Positions 34,625 through 43,152 of a stretch of 64,000 nucleotides of DNA are shown piece after piece. This stretch comes from JAXLYE01 sp046351595 (GTDB taxonomy: Bacteria > Myxococcota_A > Polyangia > Palsa-1104 > JAEUJZ01). Numbering within the stretch: position 1 is the stretch's first letter; each line of letters starts with the position of its first letter. The notes beneath the pieces are model-generated. The model was given only the letters and a program-made list of their open reading frames with translations. It was not told the DNA's origin and did not search any database. The DNA lies in assembly GCA_046351595.1 (NCBI GenBank), contig JAXLYE010000011.1:152668-216667 (forward strand), read 5' to 3'. Both the position numbers and the translations under genes were made by a program.

Positions 34625-35587
34625 TCATAGGCTCCTATGTAACGTCTGTTTCAGCAGCGCCTCGGCCAGCGCCGCGCCGATCGGCAGGCCCAGATCGCGC
34701 TCCAGCATCCCCCACTCGCCGTGCGGGTTGACCTCCAGGAAGACGTACTCTCCCGTCGGTGTGACGATCAGATCCAGCGCCCCCTGGCGCAGCCCCAGCG
34801 CCGCCATCAGCCGGCCGAGCCGCGCGCGGACATCCTCCGGCAGCGCGTGCTCCTGCCAGCACGCGGTCGACTCGTAGCGCCAGTCCACGCCGCACTGCTT
34901 GCCGTCCAGCGCGCCGACGAACGCCAGCCCGTCGACCCAGGCGATGCGCAGCTCGTACGCCTTGTCGATGTAGCGCTGGAACATCATCGGGCAGTGGCGC
35001 AGCCCGTCGAGCGCCGCCAGATCCTCGGGCCGCACGCGCCGCGTCGGCAGCCCGCCGCCGCCCGCCATCGAGTAGCCGAGCGACGTCTGCAGCTTCGCCA
35101 CCACCTGCCCGCCGTGCGCGTGGAAGAAGCGCCGCGCCGCCGCGGCCTCCCTTGTGATCAGTGTCGGCGGGATCGTAAGCCCCAGCGACTGCGCCAGCCG
35201 CAGCTGCCGCGTCTTGTTCTCGGCCGCCCGGTTCTCGTCGATGGGATCGATCCACGGCACGTCGTGCAGCAGATCCAGCAGCCCGCGCAGCGCGGTCGCG
35301 GACTCGCGCAGCGACGCCTCGCGCTGCGCCGCCGGCAGGCGCTCGTCGAGCCGCGCCGGCCACAGCCGCCACAGCCAGACCGCCCCGACGGACAGCGGCT
35401 CCCCGTCGAGCAGCAGCCGCGCGCCGTCGCCATCGAGCTCGCCCGCGAGCGCGAGCGCCCCAGGGAAGTCATCCGTGTTGATCCGCAGCGCCCGCACGCC
35501 GCGCGCGGACAGACCGGCTGCGACCCGCGCGGTACAGAACGGCTCTTGCGTATGCGAGAGCAGGAGCACACAAGGCTCGTTCTTCAT
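34625..35587 (-). CDS. ATP-grasp ligase, MvdC-like
   Basis: The 320-residue protein opens PCVLLLSHTQEPFC and contains LGLTIPPTLITRE, GQVVAKLQTSLGY, CPMMFQRYIDKAYELRIAWV and LDLIVTPTGEYVFLEVNPHGEW, the ATP-grasp core with Glu-x-Asn metal site. MvdC-type enzymes form the omega-amide crosslink to lysine in microviridins. It lies 56 bp after the precursor gene and 1 bp before the second ligase, making a single operon of precursor, two ligases and exporter. Confidence 0.85.
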   Translation of the reverse strand: MKNEPCVLLLSHTQEPFCTARVAAGLSARGVRALRINTDDFPGALALAGELDGDGARLLLDGEPLSVGAVWLWRLWPARLDERLPAAQREASLRESATALRGLLDLLHDVPWIDPIDENRAAENKTRQLRLAQSLGLTIPPTLITREAAAARRFFHAHGGQVVAKLQTSLGYSMAGGGGLPTRRVRPEDLAALDGLRHCPMMFQRYIDKAYELRIAWVDGLAFVGALDGKQCGVDWRYESTACWQEHALPEDVRARLGRLMAALGLRQGALDLIVTPTGEYVFLEVNPHGEWGMLERDLGLPIGAALAEALLKQTLHRSL

Positions 35588-35643
35588 CCTATTGTCCTCT
35601 GTGAGACGCTCTGTCGCGCGGGTCGCAGCGGCCCGGCTAGCGG

Positions 35644-35841
35644 CTAGTCGCGGTCACCGAACCACGTCGTCGCCTCGTCGTCGTCGCTCGGGTACTTCTT
35701 GGTGCAGGGCGAGTCGAGGCAGTGGTACGTCGGCGCCGGCCCGGTCTCGGCCTGCGGGTCGCTCTGCGTGCTCAGCAGGTGCGCAAAGAACGGGACTGCC
35801 GCTCCCTGCGCCGACATCTCTTCCGTCAGCTTCTTCGACAT
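35644..35841 (-). CDS. Microviridin-type graspetide precursor peptide
   Basis: The 65-residue peptide starts at an ATG with AGGAAA upstream. The leader carries VPFFAHLL at 16-23, matching the conserved PFFARFL recognition helix of microviridin leaders. The C-terminal core holds TKKYPSDDDE at 47-56, fitting TxKxPSDx(D/E)(D/E). Expected links are Thr47-Asp53 and Ser52-Asp55 esters and a Lys49-Glu56 amide. Two unusual features are CLDSPC (Cys41, Cys46) directly before the ring region and an extended tail ATTWFGDRD. The position usually held by Trp after PSD is Asp here. Such peptides are often serine protease inhibitors. Confidence 0.88.
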   Translation of the reverse strand: MSKKLTEEMSAQGAAVPFFAHLLSTQSDPQAETGPAPTYHCLDSPCTKKYPSDDDEATTWFGDRD

Positions 35842-35898
35842 CACTATTTCCTTTCGTCCCGGGCCGTAAGAGTGCAGGGCCGCCCGGATCGGCCCGTA

Positions 35899-35919
35899 CT
35901 CCCGGACCCGCTCCGGGAG
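35899..35919. promoter_or_regulatory. Inverted repeat upstream of graspetide operon
   Basis: CTCCCGG and CCGGGAG form 7-bp arms around 7 bp, about 60 bp upstream of the precursor start. Just beyond, 35937-35990 has degenerate repeats of GATTCCGCCGAATT type. The region separates the operon from the divergent FHA gene and may hold an operator. Confidence 0.35.
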
Positions 35920-36083
35920 CGCACCGATTTCGCAGAATTCGCTGATTCCGCCGAATTCCGCCGAATCTCGCCGGATTCCGCCGGTTCACTTCGGACTCCC
36001 AGAACCTAGGAGCCCGCGGCCCGGACCGCACCCTGCCGCGATCTTACATGCCGCCCGATCCGCCGCGTGGTAGGGTCGCGCCG

Positions 36084-37016
36084 ATGCGCGCCTTCGTTCG
36101 CCTGCGCACCGGTGACGGACAGACGACGGCTCTCGGACCCGGGGACATCATCGGCAGGCTGGCCACCGCCGCGCTGCAGCTCGACGACGCCCGGATCTCC
36201 GAGGCGCACGCCATGGTCAGCCTGCGCGGGCGCGAGCTGAAGCTTTTGGCCCTGCGCGGCCTGTTCGCCATCGGCGGCAGCCCGCTCGACGAGGTGGTGC
36301 TGCAGGCCGGCCAGTCGATCGAGATCGCGCGCGGCGTCCACCTCTGCGTCGAGGAGGTGGTGCTGCCCGAGTCGCTGCTGGCGGTCGAGGGCGACGGCCT
36401 GCCGCGCCAGATTTTGTCGAGCACCACCTCGATCCTCGTCGCGCCGCGGCCGGCGCTGGTGCCGCGCTACCAGGGCGATGCGGCCGCGCACATCTGGGAC
36501 AACGGCCTGAGCTGGCGCATCCGCAGCGGCGACGGACCCGCCCGCGACCTGCGGCCCGGCGACAGCTGGCAGCTGGCGGGTCAGCGCTTCCGGGCCCTCG
36601 AGGTGGCGCTCGATCGCGCGGGCCAGCTGCCGACCCAGCTCGACGGCGCCATCCACCCGCGCCTGCACATCGTCGCCGCGTTCGAGACCGTCCACATCCA
36701 CGCCGACGGCCGGCCGGTGCTGGTGCTGGACGGCATCGCGGCGCGCATCGTCAGCGAGCTGGTCGCGCTCGGCGGACCCGCGCCCTGGGAGCTCGTCGCG
36801 GCGCAGATCTGGCCCGCAGGCTCCGATCCGGAGTCGGCGGAGCAGCCGGATCTGCTGGACCGCACGCAGCTGCGGCGCCGCTGGGACATCAGCCTCGCGC
36901 GCCTGCGGCGCAAGCTGCGCGACGCGCGCGTCCGCCCGGATCTGGTCCGCGCCTGCGGCACCGGCCAGGTCGAGCTGCTGCTGTGCAGCGGCGACACCGT
37001 CGAGGATCATGTCTGA
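36084..37016 (+). CDS. FHA-domain regulator with C-terminal winged-helix-like region
   Basis: The 310-residue protein starts MRAFVRLRTGDG. Residues about 1-90 look like an FHA phosphothreonine-binding domain: IIGRLATAALQLDDARISEAHAMV has the Gly-Arg and Ser-x-x-His pattern. The C-terminal region (IAARIVSELVALGG, LLDRTQLRRRWDISLARLRRKLRD, DLVRACGTGQVELL) resembles a winged helix of OmpR/SARP-like output domains. The gene overlaps the start of the WD40 kinase gene by 8 bp. Together they likely form a kinase and phospho-dependent regulator pair. Confidence 0.75.
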   Translation: MRAFVRLRTGDGQTTALGPGDIIGRLATAALQLDDARISEAHAMVSLRGRELKLLALRGLFAIGGSPLDEVVLQAGQSIEIARGVHLCVEEVVLPESLLAVEGDGLPRQILSSTTSILVAPRPALVPRYQGDAAAHIWDNGLSWRIRSGDGPARDLRPGDSWQLAGQRFRALEVALDRAGQLPTQLDGAIHPRLHIVAAFETVHIHADGRPVLVLDGIAARIVSELVALGGPAPWELVAAQIWPAGSDPESAEQPDLLDRTQLRRRWDISLARLRRKLRDARVRPDLVRACGTGQVELLLCSGDTVEDHV

Positions 37017-40000
37017 TCGCGGCCCCGCAGCGCGCAGCCGCAGCCGCCGCCCGCGCCGGCCCGCAGCACGACGCGGCGGCAGCAGCGCCTTCCGGCCCGA
37101 CTCCGCCGTCGCCGCCGGCCGCAGCGGCGCGTGCTTCAGCGTCGAGAGCCCAGCATCGCAGACCGCCGCATCGCAGGCCGCTGCATCGCAGGCCACCCCA
37201 TCGCAGGCCACCCCATCGCAGGCCGCCGCGTCGCTGCCCGGCGAGCCGCGCTCGCACCCCTTCGGCCTCAGCGGCGAGGTGCGCTACGAGCCCCTCGCGG
37301 AGCTCGGCTGCGGCGGCATGGGCCGTGTCGTCGTCGCGACCGACCGCCGCCTGCGCCGCCAGATCGCGCTCAAGCACATCGCCTCCGCGGTCTGCGAGCA
37401 GCCCGGCATCGAGCAGCGCTTCGCCCGCGAGGCGCTCATCACCGCCGGCCTCGATCACCCCGCCATCGTCCCGATCTTCGACGCCGGCCGCCGCGGCGAC
37501 GGCTCGCTCTTCTACACCATGCGCCTCATCCGCGGGCGCACGCTCTCGGCCGCCATCGCCGACGCCGACGGCCTCACCGGGCGGCTGGCGCTGCTGCGCC
37601 ACTTCCTCGTCGCGTGCGAGGCGGTCGCCTACGCCCACAGCCGCGGCGTGGTCCACCGCGACCTGAAGCCCGACAACATCCTGGTCGGCGAGTTCGGCGA
37701 GACCCAGGTCGTGGACTGGGGCCTGGCGCGCCGCCACGACGAGGACGAGGCCGAGCCCGAGCGCGCGGAGCTCGGCTGCGCGCTGCGCACCGCGGTCGGC
37801 GCGGTCATCGGCACGCCGCTGTACATGAGCCCCGAGCAGGCCGCGGGCCTCCCCGCCGAGCCCAGCTCCGACGTCTTCAGCCTCGGCGTCGTGCTCTACG
37901 AGATCCTCGCCGGTCGGCCGCCGCTGCACGGCCGGGATCCGAGCGTGGTGCTGCGCGCTCACCAGCGCGGCGAGCTGCCGCCCCTGCGCGAGAGGCAGCC
38001 GGACGCCCCGCGCGAGCTCGTCGCCATCGTCGACAAGGCGCTGTCCAAGGGCCCGGAGCAGCGCTACCCCGACGCGCGCGCCCTGGCCACCGACGTCGCC
38101 CGCTTCCTCGACGGGCGCCGCGTCACCGCGCACCGCTACTCGCTCGGGCAGGGGCTGGTGCGGCTCGCCCGCGCCTGGCGCGCCCCGCTGACCGTCGGCG
38201 CCGTGGCAGCGGTGCTGCTGCTCGTCCTTTTGGCCTGGGCCTTCCGCCGCACCCGGCTCGAGCGCGACGCCGCGATCTTCGCCGAGGCGCGCACGCGGCG
38301 GGCGCTGGCCGCCGCGGATCTGCACCTTGGGCGCGTGCTCGTCGAGCAGGCCCTGACCGCGCAGGCCGACGACCGGCAGCCCGAGGCCGAGGGGCTGGCG
38401 GCGCGCTCGCTGGTGCTGGCCGAGTCGGCCGAGGCGCGCGGCGTGCTCGCGTCGTTCGCGCGCCTGTCCCGCCCGGTGCTGCGCGAGCGCACGCCGCTGC
38501 CGCAGTGCCAGACCGTGCGGCCGCTGCCCGACGGGCGCGTGCTGTGCGTCGAGGACGGCACGGTCTCGGTGTGGATCGCGACGCCGCGGCAGCCGCTGCG
38601 GCCGGTGTGGCAGCGGGCGATGCGCGCGCGCGACGCCACCTGGCTCGAGCGCGGGCAGAAGATCCTGGTCAGCGTCTTCGGCAACCGCGCGATCCTGTTC
38701 ACCGCCGAAGGCACCGAGCTCGGCACGCTGCCCGGCTTCCTCAACGCGCCGCACGGCTTCGGCGCCCCCTTCGAGGGGGATCTCGCCATCCTCAGCAACG
38801 CCGACGGCATCTCGTTCGTCGATGCGCGCGCGCGCGCCGTGACCACCCAGGCGCCGTGCGGCTTCGGCAAGCACCTGGCCGCCGCCCTCAGCCCGGCCGG
38901 CGACCGCTACGCCGCCGCCTGCTACGACGGCCGCGTGCACGTGCGGACGCGCGAGGGCGCCCCGGTGCACACCGTCCAGACGCCGTTCACCGACGAGCGC
39001 GCCGGCGCCTGCGCCCTGGCCTTCGCTCCCGACGGCGCCACCCTGCTCGTCGTCTCGCTCGAGGGCGACCTGGCCAGCATCGATCTGCAGCGCGGCGCCC
39101 TGCGCGTCGAGCGCCGCTTCAGCAACGGCATCGTCCGCAGCATCCGCTTCTCTCCCGACGGGCGGCGTGTGCTGCTGATCGGCGATCGCGGCGGCGCGAC
39201 CCTGTTCCAGCCCGAGCCGCCGCGCATCCTGCGCCGCCTGCCCGCGATCCACGACCGCGCGGCCAGCTGGTCGCCGAGCGGCACCGAGCTCGTCACCGCC
39301 GGCGCCGAGCTGCGCCGCTGGTCCGTGCCGCGCGACCTTACGCCGCTGCACCTGCTCGAGCAGCGCCTGCCCGGCCTGTCCGGCGCCAGCCTGTCGCCGC
39401 GCGGTGACCGGCTGGCGGTGGCGCGCGGCGACGGCCACGTCGAGGTCCTGGACACCGCGACCGGGGCGCTGCGCCTGCGCGATCGCTTCCAGAGCGGCGT
39501 CGTCAAGGGCGTCCACTTCAGCTCGGGCGGCGAGCTTCTGGCCTGGGCCGCGGGCGAGCCCGCCGTGCGCACCTACGACACGACCGGCCGCGTACTAGAA
39601 ACCCGCAGCTATGCGCGGCTGCGTCGTGTCGCGCGCCTGCCCAGCGGCTGGCTGATCGCGCTCGGCTACTTCGACCGCATGGAGCTGTTCGATCCGCGCG
39701 CGCCCACGCTGCCGGCCGAGCTCCTCGGCGAGGGCGAGTTCTTCGACGCGGCGCAGAGCGCGGACGAGCGCACCGTCGCCGCCATCAACACCGAAGGCGA
39801 GGTCCTCCTGATCCGCGACCAGCCCGGCGGCCCGCGCGCCCGCAAGCTGCTGCAGCGGCGCGGCCTGTGCGCGGTGGCCCTCGACAGCGACGGCTCGCAT
39901 CTGGCGCTCGCCTTCGACCGCGACGGCGAGGTCCTGGACACCGCGACCGGCGCCGTGCTCGCCCGCTTCAGCGGCGACGGTCGCCAGATCCTCGACGTCG

Positions 40001-40323
40001 CGCTCTCTCCCGACGGGCGCTGGCTGGCGACCGGCGACCTCGATCTCGCCGCCCGCATCTGGTCCGTTCCCGACGGGCGGCTCGCCGCGGTCCTGCGCGG
40101 ACACTCGGGCCGCGTCGCCAGCGTCTCGTTCTCGCGCGACAGCCGGACCTTGATCACCGCGAGCTGGGACGGCAGCGCGAGGCTGTGGGGGCTGGACGTG
40201 CTGTCGCAGCCGGCCGCCGAGCTGCTCGCCAGGATCCAGGCCGACTGGGGCCTCGATCTCGCCCTCACCGACGCGGAGCTGCCAGAAGGATCAGCGGTCC
40301 CGAGACCCGCCTCCGCTCCGTAA
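37009..40323 (+). CDS. Transmembrane Ser/Thr kinase with C-terminal WD40 repeats
   Basis: The 1104-residue protein has a basic, low-complexity N-terminus containing a five-residue repeat (ASQAT/PSQAT). The kinase domain follows (LAELGCGGMGRVVVATD, IALKHI, VVHRDLKPDNILV near 216, DWGLARR, MSPEQAA). DFG is replaced by DWG, a variant seen in many bacterial kinases of this type. A transmembrane helix (VGAVAAVLLLVLLAWAF) near residue 400 precedes WD40-type blades (SPDGRWLATGDLDLAARIW, SRDSRTLITASWDGSARLW). The catalytic loop is intact. It is co-expressed with the overlapping FHA gene. Confidence 0.9.
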   Translation: MSDRGPAARSRSRRPRRPAARRGGSSAFRPDSAVAAGRSGACFSVESPASQTAASQAAASQATPSQATPSQAAASLPGEPRSHPFGLSGEVRYEPLAELGCGGMGRVVVATDRRLRRQIALKHIASAVCEQPGIEQRFAREALITAGLDHPAIVPIFDAGRRGDGSLFYTMRLIRGRTLSAAIADADGLTGRLALLRHFLVACEAVAYAHSRGVVHRDLKPDNILVGEFGETQVVDWGLARRHDEDEAEPERAELGCALRTAVGAVIGTPLYMSPEQAAGLPAEPSSDVFSLGVVLYEILAGRPPLHGRDPSVVLRAHQRGELPPLRERQPDAPRELVAIVDKALSKGPEQRYPDARALATDVARFLDGRRVTAHRYSLGQGLVRLARAWRAPLTVGAVAAVLLLVLLAWAFRRTRLERDAAIFAEARTRRALAAADLHLGRVLVEQALTAQADDRQPEAEGLAARSLVLAESAEARGVLASFARLSRPVLRERTPLPQCQTVRPLPDGRVLCVEDGTVSVWIATPRQPLRPVWQRAMRARDATWLERGQKILVSVFGNRAILFTAEGTELGTLPGFLNAPHGFGAPFEGDLAILSNADGISFVDARARAVTTQAPCGFGKHLAAALSPAGDRYAAACYDGRVHVRTREGAPVHTVQTPFTDERAGACALAFAPDGATLLVVSLEGDLASIDLQRGALRVERRFSNGIVRSIRFSPDGRRVLLIGDRGGATLFQPEPPRILRRLPAIHDRAASWSPSGTELVTAGAELRRWSVPRDLTPLHLLEQRLPGLSGASLSPRGDRLAVARGDGHVEVLDTATGALRLRDRFQSGVVKGVHFSSGGELLAWAAGEPAVRTYDTTGRVLETRSYARLRRVARLPSGWLIALGYFDRMELFDPRAPTLPAELLGEGEFFDAAQSADERTVAAINTEGEVLLIRDQPGGPRARKLLQRRGLCAVALDSDGSHLALAFDRDGEVLDTATGAVLARFSGDGRQILDVALSPDGRWLATGDLDLAARIWSVPDGRLAAVLRGHSGRVASVSFSRDSRTLITASWDGSARLWGLDVLSQPAAELLARIQADWGLDLALTDAELPEGSAVPRPASAP
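37153..37227 (+). repeat. Five tandem 15-bp repeats inside kinase gene
   Basis: Five copies of a 15-mer close to GCATCGCAGGCCACC are in frame and encode ASQTA, ASQAA, ASQAT, PSQAT, PSQAA. Copy number change would keep the frame, so this linker probably varies in length between strains. Confidence 0.85.
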
Positions 40324-40374
40324 CCACGCGGCGGCTGCGGCGCTCCGGGTGTGACCGCGGTCGCGGTCCCCTGT

Positions 40375-40418
40375 TCACTCCGGAATCACTCCGGAATCAC
40401 TCCGGAATCACTCCGGAG
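40375..40418. repeat. Four tandem 11-bp repeats (TCACTCCGGAA)
   Basis: Four head-to-tail copies, the last ending in G, lie between the convergent kinase and STAS-like genes. Each contains the palindrome TCCGGA. They are spaced at about one helical turn, so they could be binding sites, or simply slippage repeats. Confidence 0.85.
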
Positions 40419-40442
40419 CGGCTCCGCAGCCGCGGTCCGGGC

Positions 40443-40856
40443 TCACCCGGGCACGGCCGCTGCGCGACGGCGGCGCTGCGCGTCGATCCAGGCGCGCGCC
40501 TCTTCCTCGGTCTTCACGAAGTGGGTCGGCATGCTGTTCTTGTGGATGAGGCGCAGGAGGCTGAGGATCAGCGCGCTGATCGCGCGCGTCGCCAGACCGA
40601 TGCCGAAGTTGACGGCGCCGCCGATGTCGTGCCGGGCGAACCAGTCCGTCGAGAGCTTGCGCGCCGCGGCGTCCATGCCGCTGACCTCGGAGACGTCGGC
40701 GATGATGTAGTACGTCTTCCCCGGCTCAAACTGCCGGTCGAGGATCTGCATCTGCTCCTGCACGTTCGACAGCGTGATCATGCCGACGTACTTGCAGAAC
40801 AGGACGTCCCCCTCCAGGCGGATCCAGTGCTTGTCCAGGTGCCACGTGCCGTCCAT
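40443..40856 (-). CDS. STAS/SpoIIAA-like single-domain protein
   Basis: The 137-residue protein starts MDGTWHLDKHW with GAGGGGGGAG upstream. The pattern LEGDVLFCKYVGMITLSNVQEQMQIL, then TYYIIADVSEVSGMDAAARK, resembles SpoIIAA-like/STAS domains that bind other proteins and respond to phosphorylation or metabolites. It ends in a basic helix (EEARAWIDAQRRRRAAA). Adjacent kinases are on the other strand, convergent. The partner is unknown. Confidence 0.6.
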   Translation of the reverse strand: MDGTWHLDKHWIRLEGDVLFCKYVGMITLSNVQEQMQILDRQFEPGKTYYIIADVSEVSGMDAAARKLSTDWFARHDIGGAVNFGIGLATRAISALILSLLRLIHKNSMPTHFVKTEEEARAWIDAQRRRRAAAVPG

Positions 40857-40980
40857 CGCTCCCCCCTCGGTACGGGCGCGCAGCGCACGCCCGGAGACAC
40901 GGACGTGCCGCGCAGGGATCCCGCACCCTCTCGCTGATTGTTCCACAGAAGGCGGGGTGTTCCAATCGCGGCCCGCGCAG

Positions 40981-41020
40981 CGACGGAAATGGACGGAAAT
41001 GGACGGATACGGACGGATAT
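40981..41020. repeat. Four tandem 10-bp repeats (GGACGGAAAT type)
   Basis: CGACGGAAAT, GGACGGAAAT, GGACGGATAC and GGACGGATAT follow each other without a gap, just downstream of the Bax-inhibitor-like gene. Confidence 0.8.
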
Positions 41021-41043
41021 GGGAGGTCGGTAGGGAGGCCGAT

Positions 41044-41754
41044 TCAGTCCTCTTCGTGGCTGCGCAGCAGGCCGAGGATTCCCTGGAAGATGTGGAACAT
41101 GCCGGCGTACAGGAGCAGCGCGGCCACCACCGGCTCGCTGAACTCCTCTCCGAGCTCGTCGCTGGTCAGGAGCAGGCCGGTGGCGAGGATGAGCTGGACC
41201 GCGCCGAACAGGATGAACACCAGCGACAGCGCCGCCGGCAGCAGCGGGACGTGGAACAGCGCCATGAGCACGGCGCCGAGCAGGCCGACCATCGTCACCA
41301 CCATCAGCGTCAGCGCCAGCGCGATGAAGTGCGCGCCCATGACCAGCACCAAAAGGGTGATGAGGCCGAAGGCGCCCGCCGAGAGCATCGCCGCGATCGG
41401 CAGCGCCCCCGGTGCATGCCGGCTCGCCAGGAACAGGAGCGGCGACATCGCCACTCCGGTCAAGAACCCGTTGAGGCCCAGAGTCAAGAGCCGCAGCGGC
41501 CAGTTATCGCGCTTGCTCGCCCAGATCGCTAGCTGCGGCGTGATGTTGATGATCACGAAGCCGACCATGTAGCCGATGGGACGCGACAGGAACTCGACCA
41601 GCGCCGGCACGTGCGTGGCGAAGTAGCCGCCGGCCGCGGCGCAGGCGATGCACAGGATCAGGTACCCATAGGCCCGACGGACCACGTGGATGCGATCCGC
41701 TTCGTCGATCTCCAGGGTGCCGAACAGGCGCTCCGAGACGCTGGCGTGCGACAA
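41044..41754 (-). CDS. Bax inhibitor-1-like membrane protein
   Basis: The 236-residue protein has seven hydrophobic segments after a short cytosolic N-terminus ending VVRRAYGYLIL. Features such as GYMVGFVIINITPQ and LLTLGLNGFLTGVAMSPLL, plus acidic C-terminal residues (RSHEED), resemble the BI-1/YbhL (UPF0005) family of pH-sensitive calcium-leak or stress proteins. The family match is by overall pattern. It is divergent from the oxygenase-like gene. Confidence 0.72.
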   Translation of the reverse strand: MSHASVSERLFGTLEIDEADRIHVVRRAYGYLILCIACAAAGGYFATHVPALVEFLSRPIGYMVGFVIINITPQLAIWASKRDNWPLRLLTLGLNGFLTGVAMSPLLFLASRHAPGALPIAAMLSAGAFGLITLLVLVMGAHFIALALTLMVVTMVGLLGAVLMALFHVPLLPAALSLVFILFGAVQLILATGLLLTSDELGEEFSEPVVAALLLYAGMFHIFQGILGLLRSHEED

Positions 41755-41935
41755 GGTCCCCCCTCTCCTCGCGGCCGACAGGCGCGCCGCTCGCCCGGAA
41801 TTTTAGCGGCGATCGCGCGCCCGCGGTGTGCCATTTCGGCTGTGCACAGGCGGCGCCAGGTCTGCGCTGTCGCGGCGCGCCGCAGCGGCGGGGCGAGTGT
41901 TGGGTTAGGATGTGGCGTTCCTGGGAGGACCGCCC

Positions 41936-43135
41936 ATGCAGCCCGTTGCCGACCGAGTTCACGCCGTGGAGGCCCGCCTCGCGTTCGCGCGCAGCGAGGA
42001 CATCTCGATCGACGATCCGCACCTGGGTCTGTCGCGCGCGCGGACCCTGCACGCCCCGGATCGGCTCGACCCGCGCTCGTACGACTGGCACACGTGCCGC
42101 GTCACCGACTGCTCAGTGGCAGGACTCTCGCCGGACCTGCTGCAGCACGGCTTTGCCCACGCGGAGCTCTCGGACCGCACCGAGCTGCAGGCGGCGCTCG
42201 AGCACGTCCGCAGCGCCGGCCGCCTCGGGGCCGCCGACGTGGCCGAGATCCGGCGTCACCTCGCCGGCCGCCGCATCGCGCTGCGCGACGGGCGCGAGCT
42301 GTGGCTGCTGCACATCGCGCGCGAGGGCTTCTTCATGCGCCGCGCCGGGCCGAACGGGATGGCGCTGCCGCGTGATCCGGGTCCCGGAGGCATCAACGAT
42401 CACGACGCGACGATGTCGGTGCACGCCGATCAGGACGTCGACGGGACGCCGCTGCGGCAGATCCTGCGCGGCACCGCGCCGTGGCTGTTCCGCCACGACC
42501 GGCCCGCCGGCGGCAACCGCCGCTCACCGCTCTTGCTGCTCAACCTGTGGATCCCGCTCGAGCAGGCGACGCGGCCGCTGGCGCTGATGGACGCGAGCAG
42601 CCTCGATCGCCGCGCGCACCAGCTGCGCTACGGGCTGGTCACCGACGGGATCCTGCAGCGCGACTCGAGCCGGCGCATCAACGACATCTGGCTGTTCCGG
42701 CACCACGCCTCGCAGCGCTGGTACTTCACCTCCGAGATCGACGCGAACACCGCCTACGTGTTCTCGACGCTCAGCACGCCGCACGGCTCGATCATCCTGC
42801 CCGGCGAGGATCGGGCCGAGGCGCGCTACCGAGCGCTCACCGCCGCCGTGGACGCGGTGCGCCGGCGCGACGAGCCCGGTGCCCTGCGCTGCCTGCGGGG
42901 CACCGAGTTCGACCGCGCCGCCGGCGAGCCCGCGACCGCGCCGCTGCGTCGCGCGATCGCCGCGATGGAGGCGCTCCTCGAAGAGGGCCGCGCCAATCTC
43001 TCGGCCCTGTGCCGCGGCGAGGGCGCCGCAAGCTGGTGCGCGCGCGCCAGCGCCGCCGCCGAGCGCGTGGTGCGAAAGTCGCTCGAGATGCGCGCGGTCG
43101 CCCTGCTCCTGCCCGCGCCGCGGCGGCGCTCGTAG
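41936..43135 (+). CDS. Putative non-heme iron oxygenase-like protein
   Basis: The 399-residue protein starts MQPVADRVHAVEARL with GGGAGG 7 nt upstream. SVHADQDVDG (an H-x-D metal-ligand-like motif) is followed by LLLLNLWIPLEQATRPLALMD and later by an isolated His/Arg-rich segment (LFRHHASQRWYFTSE). The spacing resembles CmcJ/NvfI-like and related 2-oxoglutarate oxygenases, often found with natural product genes. The C-terminal part is alanine-rich and helical. I do not assign a substrate, and the family assignment is tentative. No clear partner genes are adjacent. Confidence 0.45.
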   Translation: MQPVADRVHAVEARLAFARSEDISIDDPHLGLSRARTLHAPDRLDPRSYDWHTCRVTDCSVAGLSPDLLQHGFAHAELSDRTELQAALEHVRSAGRLGAADVAEIRRHLAGRRIALRDGRELWLLHIAREGFFMRRAGPNGMALPRDPGPGGINDHDATMSVHADQDVDGTPLRQILRGTAPWLFRHDRPAGGNRRSPLLLLNLWIPLEQATRPLALMDASSLDRRAHQLRYGLVTDGILQRDSSRRINDIWLFRHHASQRWYFTSEIDANTAYVFSTLSTPHGSIILPGEDRAEARYRALTAAVDAVRRRDEPGALRCLRGTEFDRAAGEPATAPLRRAIAAMEALLEEGRANLSALCRGEGAASWCARASAAAERVVRKSLEMRAVALLLPAPRRRS

Positions 43136-43152
43136 CCGGTTCCCCGTGCGGC

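Noticed and set aside
31756..34731. Long + strand open frame across the graspetide exporter and ligase genes
   Set aside because: It is antisense to well-supported ABC and ATP-grasp genes and has a low-complexity Gln/His/Arg translation.
35899..35919. Rho-independent terminator
   Set aside because: The hairpin has no following T-run on either strand and lies upstream of both flanking genes, so a regulatory role is likelier.
36889..39516. Long minus strand open frame across the WD40 kinase
   Set aside because: It is antisense to an intact kinase with all motifs, and the translation has no recognisable domain.
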